9,458 bases of DNA from Candidatus Segetimicrobium genomatis (GTDB lineage Bacteria; Sysuimicrobiota; Sysuimicrobiia; Sysuimicrobiales; Segetimicrobiaceae). Location of the stretch: assembly GCA_005883865.1 (NCBI GenBank), contig VBAO01000119.1, positions 1 to 9,458 on the forward strand. The letters are read 5' to 3'. The notes beneath the pieces were generated by a model. It ran no database searches. It was not told the DNA's origin and was given only the letters and a program-made list of their open reading frames with translations. Of the stretch, positions 1-6,672 are shown piece after piece (the stretch's first letter is position 1; every line of letters starts with the position of its first letter). The translations under genes were made by a program, and so were the position numbers.

Positions 1-1
1 G

Positions 2-1447
2 AGAGCGTTTCCCTTGTTCATCGACGGGCGCTGGGTCAACGGCGACCGCGGAAGCCAATTTGAGGTGCTGAATCCGGCCACGTCCGAGCCCGTGGCGCTC
101 GTTCCCGATGGAGGTCCCGACCAGGCGCGCGCGGCGGTCGATGCCGCCGCCCGGGCGTTCCCGGAGTGGGCGGCGCTGACCGCGCTGGAGCGGGGCAAGG
201 TGCTGCTCCGGGCGCGGGACCTCCTCGCCGAACGGACCGATGCGCTCGCGCGGTTGATCACGGAGGAGAACGGCAAGCCGCTGGCCGAGGCCCGGGGCGA
301 GGTGACCTTCGCGATCCAGTACCTCACGTGGTTCGCCGAAGAAGCCCGGCGCGTGTACGGCGAGATCGTGCCGCCTCCCGTCGCGCACAAGCGGCTCTGG
401 GTCGTCCACCAGCCCCTCGGGGTCGTCGCGGCGATCACGCCCTGGAACTTCCCCGCCACCATGGTCCTGCGGAAGATCGCCCCCGCGCTGGCCGCCGGGT
501 GCACGGTCGTGCTCAAGCCCCCGAAGGAGACCCCCCTCACCGCGCTCGAGATCGCGCGGGCGTTCGCCGAGGCCGGCCTTCCGGCGGGCGTCTTCAACGT
601 CGTGGTGGGCAGGCGCGCGGCGCCGATCGCGGAGGTGTTCATGCGCGACAGCCGCGTCCGCAAGATCGCGTTCACGGGGTCCACCGAGGTCGGCAAGGTC
701 CTGATGGCCCAGGCCGCGGCGCAGCTCAAGCGCGTGGCGTTCGAACTGGGCGGCAACGCCCCGTTCATCGTCTTCGACGACGCGGACCTCGACCGGGCGG
801 TCCAAAACGCCGTGGCGATCAAATACCTCAGAGTCGGCGGTCAGTCGTGCATCTGCGCCAACCGGATCTACGTCCATCGCCCGATCGCGGACGCGTTCCT
901 CGGCAGGTTCACGGAGGCCGTCCGGGCGATCAAGGTGGGGCCCGGGTTCGAGCCGGGGGTCCAGGTCGGGCCGCTGATCAACGCGGAGACCGTCGAGAAG
1001 GTGGAGGGGTTCGTCAAGGACGCCGTCGCCGCCGGCGCCCGCCCGTTGATCGGAGGCCGCCGGCTCACCGACGGGGCCTACGGGCGGGGGTTCTTCTACG
1101 CGCCCACCGTGCTGACGGAGGTCCGCGAGGAGATGCCGGTCGCGCGGGACGAGACCTTCGGCCCGGTGGCGCCGGTGCTCATCTTCGACACCGACGAGGA
1201 GGTCATCGCCCGGTCCAACAACACCCCGTTTGGGCTCGCGGCCTACCTGTCCTCGCGCGATCTCAGACGGGTGATCCGGACGAGCGAGGCCCTTGAGTAC
1301 GGGCTCGTCTGCGTCAACGACGCGACCGGGTACACGCACGAGATCCCGTTCGGCGGCTTCAAGGAGAGCGGGCTGGGCCGCGAGGGGGGCCGCCAGGGGA
1401 TCGCCGAGTACATGGAGGTGAAATCGATCTCGCTGAACATCAGCTGA
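2..1447 (+). CDS. gabD: NAD(P)-dependent succinate-semialdehyde dehydrogenase-like aldehyde dehydrogenase (5' end probably cut)
   Basis: Oxidises an aldehyde, most likely succinate semialdehyde, to the acid with NAD(P)+ in the cytoplasm. Numbering from the TTG at 14, the ALDH landmarks are all present: ITPWNFP with oxyanion Asn145, FTGSTEVGK in the cofactor fold, general base Glu244 in FELGGN, and catalytic Cys279 in GQSCICANR. Arg153 and Arg273 align with the two arginines that bind the substrate carboxylate in human SSADH (R213, R334), which supports a semialdehyde-acid substrate. Cys281 next to Cys279 matches the CxC redox pair of SSADH. The ALDH2 Glu195 position (NAD+ ribose) is Lys here (KPPKETP), so NADP+ use is plausible. 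Length from TTG is 477 residues, close to E. coli GabD (482). The frame stays open to the window edge and the residues before the TTG (RAFP) read naturally, so the true start may lie upstream. The FAD oxidoreductase follows 20 bases later. The ALDH family is certain; the substrate is inferred. Confidence 0.82.
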   Translation, partial: RAFPLFIDGRWVNGDRGSQFEVLNPATSEPVALVPDGGPDQARAAVDAAARAFPEWAALTALERGKVLLRARDLLAERTDALARLITEENGKPLAEARGEVTFAIQYLTWFAEEARRVYGEIVPPPVAHKRLWVVHQPLGVVAAITPWNFPATMVLRKIAPALAAGCTVVLKPPKETPLTALEIARAFAEAGLPAGVFNVVVGRRAAPIAEVFMRDSRVRKIAFTGSTEVGKVLMAQAAAQLKRVAFELGGNAPFIVFDDADLDRAVQNAVAIKYLRVGGQSCICANRIYVHRPIADAFLGRFTEAVRAIKVGPGFEPGVQVGPLINAETVEKVEGFVKDAVAAGARPLIGGRRLTDGAYGRGFFYAPTVLTEVREEMPVARDETFGPVAPVLIFDTDEEVIARSNNTPFGLAAYLSSRDLRRVIRTSEALEYGLVCVNDATGYTHEIPFGGFKESGLGREGGRQGIAEYMEVKSISLNIS

Positions 1448-1467
1448 CCCGGGCGCCCTCCGCCGCC

Positions 1468-3417
1468 ATGGATCCCGGGGCTGCCGAGATCGCGTGCGAT
1501 GTGCTCGTCGTCGGCGGCGGCCTGGGCGGGGTCGCCGCCGCCCTCCGGGCGGCCCGCCTGGGGGGACGCGTGTGCCTCCTCGAGGAGACCGGATGGCTCG
1601 GCGGGCAGATCAGCACACAGGGCGTCTCCCACCTCGATGAGCACGAGCACATCGAAGGCTTCGGCGGAACCGCGGCCTACTACGAACTCCGGAACGCCAT
1701 TCGCGCCCACTACCGGTCGCAGTACGTCCTCAGCGACGAGGCGCGCCGCGCTCCCCGGCTCAACCCCGGGAACGCCTGGGTCAGCCGGCTCTCGTTCGAG
1801 CCGAGCGCCGGCGCGGCGGTGCTGGACGCGATGCTGGCCGGTCCCCGCGACTCAGGGAGCCTCCAGATCTTCCTCCACGCCCGGGCCATCGAGGCCGACG
1901 TCGTCGACGGCCGGATCGCCTCGGTCCTGGCCCGATACACCGAGAGCGGGGCGCCGGTTCGCTTTCGGCCGGCGTACGTGCTCGACGCGACCGACCTCGG
2001 CGACCTGTATGTCCTGACCTCGACCGCGTACGCGGCCGGGGCCGAATCCCGCGCGGAGACCGGGGAGCCCTCCGCCCCCGAGCGGGCGGACCCGGCCGGC
2101 GTCCAGGATTTCACGGTCCCGTTCGCCGTGGAGTTTCGGCCGGGGGAAGTCCACACGATCGCCAAACCTCCCGAGTTCGAGGAGAACCGGGCGGGGCAGC
2201 CCTATTCGCTCATCGCCACCCCCAGGGTCCCCGGCGCGCTCCCCTACCGGATGTTCGAGCAGGCGCCCGGGACGTACGGGCCGTTTTTCACCTACCGGCG
2301 CGTGCTCGACGCCCGAAACTTCGATGACCCGCGGGTTTCCAACGACGTGGCGATCATCAACTGGCCGAGCAACGACTTCCGCGGGGGACCCCTGATCGAC
2401 CGCTCCCCGGACGAGCAGGCCCTCCTCCGCGAGCGGGCCCGCCGGCTCAGCCTGGGATTCCTCTACTGGCTCCAGACCGAGGCGCCGAGGGACGACGGCG
2501 GACGCGGATACCCCGAGCTCCGTCCCAGGCCCGACATCATGGGGAGCCCTGACGGCCTCTCCCAGGTCCCGTACATTCGCGAAGGCCGGCGCCTCCGCGC
2601 GAGGCGGACGGTCCGCGAGCAGGACATCGCCCGAGCGTTCCACCCCGGCGCTCGGGCCGCCCGCTTCGATGACACCGTCGGGATCGGGTACTATCCGATC
2701 GACCTCCACGGGGGTGGGGGGACCACGAGCATCCCGACCCGGCCCTTTCAGATCCCGCTCGGGGCGCTGATCCCGGCGAGGACGGCCAATCTCTTCCCGG
2801 CCGCCAAGAACATCGGGACGACGCACATCGCGAACGGAGCGTACCGCCTGCATCCGGTGGAGTGGGCGGTGGGGGAGGCGGCCGCCTCGCTGGCGCTCTT
2901 CTGTCAGCGGGCGCGGACCTCCGCGCAGGCGGTGCCGGAGCGGCACGACCTCATGCGGCGCTTCCAGCTGCTCCTGCTCGACCAGGGCATTCCGCTGTAC
3001 TGGTACGACGACGTGCCGCTCGAGCACCCGGCGTTCGCCGCGACACAACTCCTCGCCATCGATGGAGGCTGGGAAGGCGACAGCGGGACGTTGCACTTCG
3101 CTCCCGAGGACGGCATGGCGGTCGGCGAGGGGAAGCAGCGGGTGGCCGCCGTGGCGCGCAGTCTCCAGAAGTGGCGCGGGGCGGGCGCGATCCACCCCGA
3201 CGCGGACGTGTTCAAGGCCGGACCGGAGGACGCGGCCCTGCCGCTCCGGTGGGGGGCCGCTCTCCGGCTCGTCGCCACGGCGGTACCCGCCGCCGTCCCG
3301 CCCCCGCGCGCCGCGGAGGCCCTGGTCACCCGCGGGGACCTCGCCGTCTGCCTGGGACAACTCCTCCGCGAGGCGATCGAACGCGGAGCGCTTGACCTCG
3401 AGGATCGTGAAGGATGA
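1468..3417 (+). CDS. FAD-dependent oxidoreductase (PF12831-like) with SLH-like C-terminal segment
   Basis: A 649-residue flavoprotein of unknown substrate. The N-terminus is a Rossmann FAD-binding motif: DVLVVGGGLGG at about 11-21 and an acidic residue (Glu39) at the end of the second strand, followed by GWLGGQISTQG near 42-52, typical of the FAD-dependent oxidoreductase family PF12831. A second conserved block near 445-475 (NIGTTHIANGAYRLHPVEW and onward) fits the end of the flavin domain. Residues about 512-566 (WYDDVPLEHPAFAATQLLA, then a Gly/Asp-rich loop and FAPEDGMAV) look like an S-layer-homology repeat, and TRGDLAVCLGQLL near 620 resembles the TRAE motif of another. No signal peptide is visible. 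The ATG at 1468 lacks a clear ribosome binding site but sits directly ahead of the first beta strand, 20 bases after the dehydrogenase stop. Its TGA overlaps an ATG of the next frame. Co-transcription with the dehydrogenase is likely, but a shared pathway is not proven. Confidence 0.8.
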   Translation: MDPGAAEIACDVLVVGGGLGGVAAALRAARLGGRVCLLEETGWLGGQISTQGVSHLDEHEHIEGFGGTAAYYELRNAIRAHYRSQYVLSDEARRAPRLNPGNAWVSRLSFEPSAGAAVLDAMLAGPRDSGSLQIFLHARAIEADVVDGRIASVLARYTESGAPVRFRPAYVLDATDLGDLYVLTSTAYAAGAESRAETGEPSAPERADPAGVQDFTVPFAVEFRPGEVHTIAKPPEFEENRAGQPYSLIATPRVPGALPYRMFEQAPGTYGPFFTYRRVLDARNFDDPRVSNDVAIINWPSNDFRGGPLIDRSPDEQALLRERARRLSLGFLYWLQTEAPRDDGGRGYPELRPRPDIMGSPDGLSQVPYIREGRRLRARRTVREQDIARAFHPGARAARFDDTVGIGYYPIDLHGGGGTTSIPTRPFQIPLGALIPARTANLFPAAKNIGTTHIANGAYRLHPVEWAVGEAAASLALFCQRARTSAQAVPERHDLMRRFQLLLLDQGIPLYWYDDVPLEHPAFAATQLLAIDGGWEGDSGTLHFAPEDGMAVGEGKQRVAAVARSLQKWRGAGAIHPDADVFKAGPEDAALPLRWGAALRLVATAVPAAVPPPRAAEALVTRGDLAVCLGQLLREAIERGALDLEDREG

Positions 3418-3434
3418 CGGGACGGATGACGGGA
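3412..3434 (+). repeat. Short direct repeat at gene junction
   Basis: The 11-mer GGATGACGGGA occurs at 3412-3422 and again at 3424-3434 (12-base period), across the stop of the FAD oxidoreductase and the alternative upstream ATG of the DinB-like gene. Each copy carries an ATG in the same frame. It looks like a small slippage duplication. Confidence 0.6.
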
Positions 3435-3509
3435 AGCATGACTTCCCGAACCCCGGCGCCGCGTCGGCCGTTCCGGCGCAGGCGTGCGGCGGGCCAGCCG
3501 GAGGCGACC

Positions 3510-4028
3510 ATGAGTCGAAGCGTTGCCCTTACGCTCCAGGAGCTCGCCGTCGACCATGTCCATACGACCCTGGAACCCGAGGACTGGCAATGGCAGCCAT
3601 CGCTCAAAGAGGCGCTCGAGGGTCTGACGGCCGCGCAGGCGGCATGGAAGCCCGCTCCGGAACGGCATTCCATCTGGCAGATCGTGCGCCATCTCATTCT
3701 CTGGAAGCGCGGAGTGCTCGACGCGTGGGACGGCCATCCGCCGGACGGGGAGCGGCTGAGCGCCGATGACTGGAAGCCGGCGGCCGGCAGCGAAGCCGAT
3801 TGGGAGAGGGACCGCCGAACGCTGCTGGAGATCTCTACCCAGTTCCTGACCCGGACACAGGCGCTCGATGATGCGGGCCTCTCCAAGCCGGTTGTCTGGT
3901 ATCAGGGCGGAGCGACGCAACCGCTCGTGGTGCGGGTGGTGCGGACGACCACCCACGATGTCTACCACGCAGGACAGATCAGATACCTGCGGGCCCTGCA
4001 AGGCCTCTCGGGCAAGCGAAGGACATAG
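3510..4028 (+). CDS. DinB-like (DUF664-type) metal-binding four-helix protein
   Basis: A 172-residue DinB/YfiT-like protein. This fold binds a divalent metal through three histidines; members include damage-induced DinB and several thiol-dependent transferases. The triad is present: His61 in IVRHLILWK (second helix) and His149/His153 in THDVYHAGQI (last helix). The frame is open from an ATG at 3414 that overlaps the preceding stop as ATGA, but residues encoded before 3510 are Arg/Pro/Thr-rich and contain a 12-base repeat. The ATG at 3510 has GGAGG at 3500-3504, five bases ahead, so I choose it. It is probably the last gene of the 5' plus-strand group and converges on the cupin gene 15 bases away. 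The actual reaction cannot be read from the sequence. Confidence 0.82.
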   Translation: MSRSVALTLQELAVDHVHTTLEPEDWQWQPSLKEALEGLTAAQAAWKPAPERHSIWQIVRHLILWKRGVLDAWDGHPPDGERLSADDWKPAAGSEADWERDRRTLLEISTQFLTRTQALDDAGLSKPVVWYQGGATQPLVVRVVRTTTHDVYHAGQIRYLRALQGLSGKRRT

Positions 4029-4029
4029 C

Positions 4030-4044
4030 ACCCCACCGTGGGGT
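4030..4044. terminator. Possible bidirectional hairpin between convergent genes
   Basis: ACCCCA at 4030-4035 pairs with TGGGGT at 4039-4044 around a three-base loop (CCG), giving a 6-bp GC-rich stem in the 15-base gap between the DinB-like and cupin stops. There is no T tract on either side, so this is only a weak candidate. Confidence 0.3.
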
Positions 4045-4391
4045 CAGGCGAAGAGCTTGAGGTAGTCCTCCCGGAGCGGGTAGAAGACGTCGAGGACGAG
4101 GGCGCCGGCCCGGCCGGCCCGGCCGCTGTGTCGAATCCCGCCGGGAATGAGGTAGGTATCCCCCGGCCGGAGCGTCCGCCGCTCCCCGCCGATCTCCATC
4201 TCGAGTTCGCCCTCGATGATCAATCCGAGCTGCTCGTGATGGTGGGAATGCAGCGCGACGACGGCCTCCGGCACGAGCTCCACGTAGTTGAGCATCACGT
4301 GGTCCCCGACGAGCGGCTTGATCGTGACGCCCTTCGCGATCTCCTTGCCGCGCAACGCCTTGATGGATGTGATGGTCTGCTTCGCAGGCAT
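4044..4391 (-). CDS. Small single-domain cupin protein
   Basis: A 115-residue single cupin, the usual length for stand-alone members. Motif 1 is ALHSHHHEQLGLIIEGELE with His48, His50 and Gln54 (or Glu53) as likely metal ligands. Motif 2 is PGDTYLIPGGIRH with His88 as the remaining ligand. The C-terminus DVFYPLREDYL is a frequent ending of this cupin group, which includes KdgF-type sugar-acid ring openers, but the substrate is not determined. The ATG at 4391 has GGAGG seven bases upstream on the minus strand (GGAGGACCTCG before ATG). An in-frame ATG at 4484 would add 31 residues without cupin character and was not chosen. The gene is alone on its strand, diverging from the 4585 transcript and converging with the DinB-like gene. 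Confidence 0.85.
   Translation of the reverse strand: MPAKQTITSIKALRGKEIAKGVTIKPLVGDHVMLNYVELVPEAVVALHSHHHEQLGLIIEGELEMEIGGERRTLRPGDTYLIPGGIRHSGRAGRAGALVLDVFYPLREDYLKLFA
4105..4122. repeat. 9-bp tandem repeat inside the cupin gene
   Basis: CCGGCCCGG occurs twice in succession (4105-4113 and 4114-4122). On the minus strand it produces a repeated Gly-Arg-Ala (GRAGRAGA) just after metal-ligand His88, in a loop where related cupins are usually shorter. It is probably replication slippage tolerated in a loop. Confidence 0.6.
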
Positions 4392-4538
4392 CGAGGTCCT
4401 CCGCGCCACCCGCAGGCCCGCCGGGCCGGCGCAGTTCGACGATTCGCGCCCGCGGACGATTTCTCCCGGTCCGCGACCACCCATCGTGCGCGCGCTCGGG
4501 TCCCGGACCGCACACGTTTAGGCTCCCGCCCGGCAGGG

Positions 4539-4566
4539 TACATACATGTCCGGCACTGCGCGTCAG
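4539..4566 (-). promoter_or_regulatory. Possible promoter for the cupin gene in the divergent region
   Basis: Reading the minus strand, CTGACG (4566-4561) and TATGTA (4544-4539) are separated by 16 bases and resemble sigma-70 -35 and -10 boxes. The same TACATA on the plus strand could serve as a -10 for the gene at 4585, but with only a poor -35 (TTTAGG at 4517). The whole gap 4392-4584 is 193 bases and shows no other gene or RNA that I can recognise. Confidence 0.25.
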
Positions 4567-4584
4567 GTTGAAAGGAGCAAGGGG

Positions 4585-4656
4585 ATGGATTTCGGGCTCT
4601 TCCTGCTCATTGGAGCGCTGATTCTCTGGGCAACAGGCCACATGATCCTTCGCTGA
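4585..4656 (+). CDS. Small predicted membrane peptide (23 residues)
   Basis: A short frame reading MDFGLFLLIGALILW, then ATGHMILR and TGA. Residues 3-15 are almost entirely hydrophobic, continuing through Ala/Thr/Gly to a terminal Arg, which fits one transmembrane helix with a basic end. The ATG is preceded by AAAGGAG at 4571-4577, seven bases away, one of the best ribosome binding sites in the window. It lies at the start of the plus-strand unit running to 7641, and its TGA is four bases before the next ATG (4661). Such peptides often act as accessory subunits of membrane complexes, but I see no family resemblance and assign no function. The main alternative is a leader peptide for the downstream gene. 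Confidence 0.55.
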   Translation: MDFGLFLLIGALILWATGHMILR

Positions 4657-4660
4657 CCGC

Positions 4661-4798
4661 ATGGCGCGGCGACGCGGCATGACGACCTCCGGCCGCCGCA
4701 CCGCACTGCTCATCGTGGGGACCGGATTGACCCTGTTGGTAGTCCTCCGGGGCCCCGGATATCCAGCTTGCCTCAACCCAATCAACTGGTCGGTGTGA
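4661..4798 (+). pseudogene. Signal-anchor fragment out of frame with the TPR protein
   Basis: A 45-codon frame starting MARRRGMTTSGRRTALLIVG and continuing with TGLTLLVVL before PGYPACLN. It has the classic layout of a signal peptide or anchor: Arg-rich N-terminus, then about 15 hydrophobic residues. It ends at TGA 4796-4798, three bases before an ATG of the TPR protein frame. The TPR protein looks exported in design but has no signal in its own frame. A one-base insertion near GGGGCCCC (4749-4756) would join the two. I read it as the displaced 5' end of that gene, by sequencing error or real mutation. An ATG at 4679 is an alternative start. Neither ATG has a strong ribosome binding site, so coupling to the small gene ending at 4656 is possible. 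Confidence 0.45.
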
Positions 4799-5466
4799 CG
4801 ATGGCCAAAGGGATCAAGTCCGGTAACCTCTTCGGTCAGGGCGAGGTGACCCCCGTGGAGCCCACGACGAGCTTCATCAACACCGATCTCCCGTATGCGG
4901 TCGTCCGGGTCAAGAAGCTGCAGACCGAGACGGTCGTGACCCTCCGGGTCAGCGATCCCGCGGGCCCGGCGTTCTCGATCGACGCGAAGACGCCGCAGCA
5001 TCGGAACACGCCGTGGGAGAGCTTCGACTTCGCCCTTCCCCTCTACATCCTCGGGACCGACCTGGAGACGCGCACCGGCCCCTGGACGCTCCAGGTCCTG
5101 TTCAACGGGCAGGCCCAGAGCTCGACGGAGTTCCAGTGGCAACTCGCCTCGCCCATCGCCTTGTCGAAGATCCGAGACCAGGTGAATCTATCGCCCCAGG
5201 ATCCCGATCTCCGCTGGCGGTACGGCGCGGCCCTGGCGCTCCTTCACCACGAACAGGAAGGGATCGACGAGCTCCAGAATGCCATCCGCCTGGACCGGCG
5301 GTACGCCCTGTACTACATCACCCTCGGGCGGGTGTACGAGCGCCAAGGGCATCCGGCCGACGCGATCCGGATGTTTCAGACCGCCCTCTCCCTTCACGGC
5401 AGTTATTACGACGCGGTCTACGCGGGCTGGGCGCAGGCCCACCTGGCCCGACTTCAGGCGCACTAG
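4768..5466 (+). CDS. TPR-repeat protein with N-terminal beta-sandwich-like domain
   Basis: Function unknown. From the TTG at 4768, residues 10-130 alternate short strands and turns rich in Thr, Val and Pro (TAKG-like opening VTMAKGIKSGNLF, then PWTLQVLFNG), resembling a beta-sandwich or Ig-like domain of exported proteins. Residues about 140-232 form two to three tetratricopeptide repeats: DPDLRWRYGAALALLHHEQ, then a Tyr/Leu-rich second unit (YALYYITLGRVYERQGHPA) and a third around YYDAVYAGWAQAHLA. TPRs mediate protein-protein contacts. The start is uncertain: neither TTG 4768 nor ATG 4801 has a ribosome binding site, and the frame stays open upstream without ATG or GTG to a stop at 4654. The likely real N-terminus is the signal-anchor at 4661 in another frame. 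A Nudix gene follows three bases after its TAG, in the same frame. Confidence 0.7.
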   Translation: MPQPNQLVGVTMAKGIKSGNLFGQGEVTPVEPTTSFINTDLPYAVVRVKKLQTETVVTLRVSDPAGPAFSIDAKTPQHRNTPWESFDFALPLYILGTDLETRTGPWTLQVLFNGQAQSSTEFQWQLASPIALSKIRDQVNLSPQDPDLRWRYGAALALLHHEQEGIDELQNAIRLDRRYALYYITLGRVYERQGHPADAIRMFQTALSLHGSYYDAVYAGWAQAHLARLQAH

Positions 5467-5469
5467 CCG

Positions 5470-6030
5470 GTGGGCGCTTCGTTTCCACCGGGACCCGGGG
5501 GACGGGGGGAGCCGCAGGCCGCCGGGCCCGGCAGCCCAACCCGGTGGGAGGCCCTGCGCCCGATCTACTTACGCACCCTGTGCTTCATCCGCGACGGCGA
5601 TCGGGTGCTGCTGGTCCGCCGCCGCAAGCCTCCGAACGAAGGCCTCTACAACGCGCCGGGCGGAAAGATCGAGCCGCACGAGGACCCCTACGAGGCGGTG
5701 CTCCGTGAGGTACACGAGGAGTCGGGCCTCAGGATTCGAGGCCCCCAGCTTCGCGCGGTCATCACGGTAATCACCCAGACGACCGGGGCGCAGTGGCTGC
5801 TGTTCGTCTTCGTCGCCGAGCACCCATCCGATCCCCCCGACCCGGTGGCGACCGACGAGGGAGACCTGCAGTGGGTCCCGCTGAAGGAGATCTCGACGCT
5901 GCCCGTCGTGTCCGACATCCCGCTCATGCTCCCTTACCTCTTCGTCCGCGGCGGGGTCCTCATGGGGAAGATCCACTGCGACAACGACGACGCCGACAGC
6001 ATGCTGGCCTACGAGTTCCGCATCACGTAA
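5470..6030 (+). CDS. Nudix hydrolase, MTH1/MutT-like (probable 8-oxo-dGTP diphosphatase)
   Basis: Nudix enzymes hydrolyse nucleoside diphosphates linked to another group, using Mg2+. The Nudix box is complete at Gly65-Leu87: GX5EX7REUXEEXGU with Glu71, Arg79, Glu80, Glu83 and Glu84. The start of the fold (LRTLCFIRDGDRVLLVRRRK), APGGKIEP before the box, and a C-terminal MGKIHCDND...LAYEFRI strand pair parallel the layout of human MTH1, so removal of 8-oxo-dGTP or related oxidised nucleotides is the best guess. GTG 5470 is the first possible start after an in-frame TAG (5464). It has no clear ribosome binding site, and the first 28 residues are Gly/Pro-rich and probably disordered, so translation may be coupled to the TPR gene. 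Its position ahead of a second Nudix gene and an OGG1-type glycosylase supports a role in oxidised-guanine defence. The Nudix family is certain; the substrate is inferred. Confidence 0.85.
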   Translation: MGASFPPGPGGRGEPQAAGPGSPTRWEALRPIYLRTLCFIRDGDRVLLVRRRKPPNEGLYNAPGGKIEPHEDPYEAVLREVHEESGLRIRGPQLRAVITVITQTTGAQWLLFVFVAEHPSDPPDPVATDEGDLQWVPLKEISTLPVVSDIPLMLPYLFVRGGVLMGKIHCDNDDADSMLAYEFRIT

Positions 6031-6076
6031 GCTCGGGGCCGGAGGAGTTCCGCCGGTACCTGGACAACTGACCCCT

Positions 6077-6670
6077 ATGCCGGAAGAGGTCCTCGTGGTG
6101 CCCCGGGCGCGGCTATTCGCCGCCGGGGGACTGCACGGGTTCTCCTCCGCCGGGATCGCGACGTACCTCTCCGCGATCGCGACGCACGCCTTCTTCGCCC
6201 GGCGCGACCGGGTCGAGAACGACCCCAGCCTGAAGCAGATCATTCCGTACAGCGTCCTCAGGCACGAGGACCGCGTCTTCCTCGTCCGGCGGACCCGGGC
6301 CGGGTCGGAAGCGCGCCTGAGGGAGAAATTCTCCATCGGCCTCGGCGGCCACATCAACCCGGAGGACGTCGGGGACGCGCGCGACTCCGTGGAGGCCGGC
6401 ATGCGGCGGGAGTTGACCGAGGAGGTCGAGGTCCCCGCGGGGTGGCGCGCCCGGCCCGTGGGCGTCCTCAACAACGACCGGGAGGAGGTCGGCAGCGTCC
6501 ACTTCGGCATCGTCTACGTCGTGGATCTGCCCTCCGCCGACGTCCGGGTGCGCGAGCGCACCAAGCTTCAGGGCGTGTTCGCCACCCACGACGAGGTCCG
6601 CGCGGTGTACCCTCAACTCGAGACCTGGTCGCAGTTCGTCGTCGACGCGATCGATCTCAGGGAGATCTGA
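6077..6670 (+). CDS. COG4112-type Nudix domain protein (predicted phosphoesterase)
   Basis: A 197-residue protein matching, from memory, the NUDIX 'predicted phosphoesterase' group COG4112. The hallmarks are VLVVPR at the start, DPSLKQIIPYSVL (about 49-61), SIGLGGHINPED (86-97), RRELTEEVEV (110-119), GSVHFGIVYVVDL near 150 and a terminal LETWSQFV. The catalytic REUxEE core is intact (Arg111, Glu112, Glu115, Glu116), but the box is atypical: there are extra residues between GGHINPE and the helix, and the closing Gly-U is replaced by Val-Glu-Val. Substrate unknown. The ATG at 6077, 46 bases after the previous stop, has no good ribosome binding site. Its TGA is only two bases before the GTG of the OGG1-type gene, whose ribosome binding site lies within this gene's last codons, so the two are likely translated together. 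Confidence 0.83.
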   Translation: MPEEVLVVPRARLFAAGGLHGFSSAGIATYLSAIATHAFFARRDRVENDPSLKQIIPYSVLRHEDRVFLVRRTRAGSEARLREKFSIGLGGHINPEDVGDARDSVEAGMRRELTEEVEVPAGWRARPVGVLNNDREEVGSVHFGIVYVVDLPSADVRVRERTKLQGVFATHDEVRAVYPQLETWSQFVVDAIDLREI

Positions 6671-6672
6671 CG

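Noticed and set aside
1852..3360. Long minus-strand open frame (502 codons) opposite the FAD oxidoreductase
   Set aside because: Composition is biased with no recognisable motif, and it lies entirely opposite a well-supported gene.
4038..4571. Plus-strand frame opposite the cupin gene
   Set aside because: The minus strand has the complete cupin motifs and a ribosome binding site; the plus frame has none.
5793..6071. Frame ending in GPEEFRRYLDN after the first Nudix gene
   Set aside because: It is mostly the shifted frame of the Nudix gene. The plausible-looking last residues in the 6031-6071 gap are too few to support a gene remnant.
6442..6672. N-terminal extension of the glycosylase to 6442
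   Set aside because: It overlaps the COG4112 Nudix gene, reads as Arg-rich noise, and the GTG at 6673 has its own ribosome binding site.
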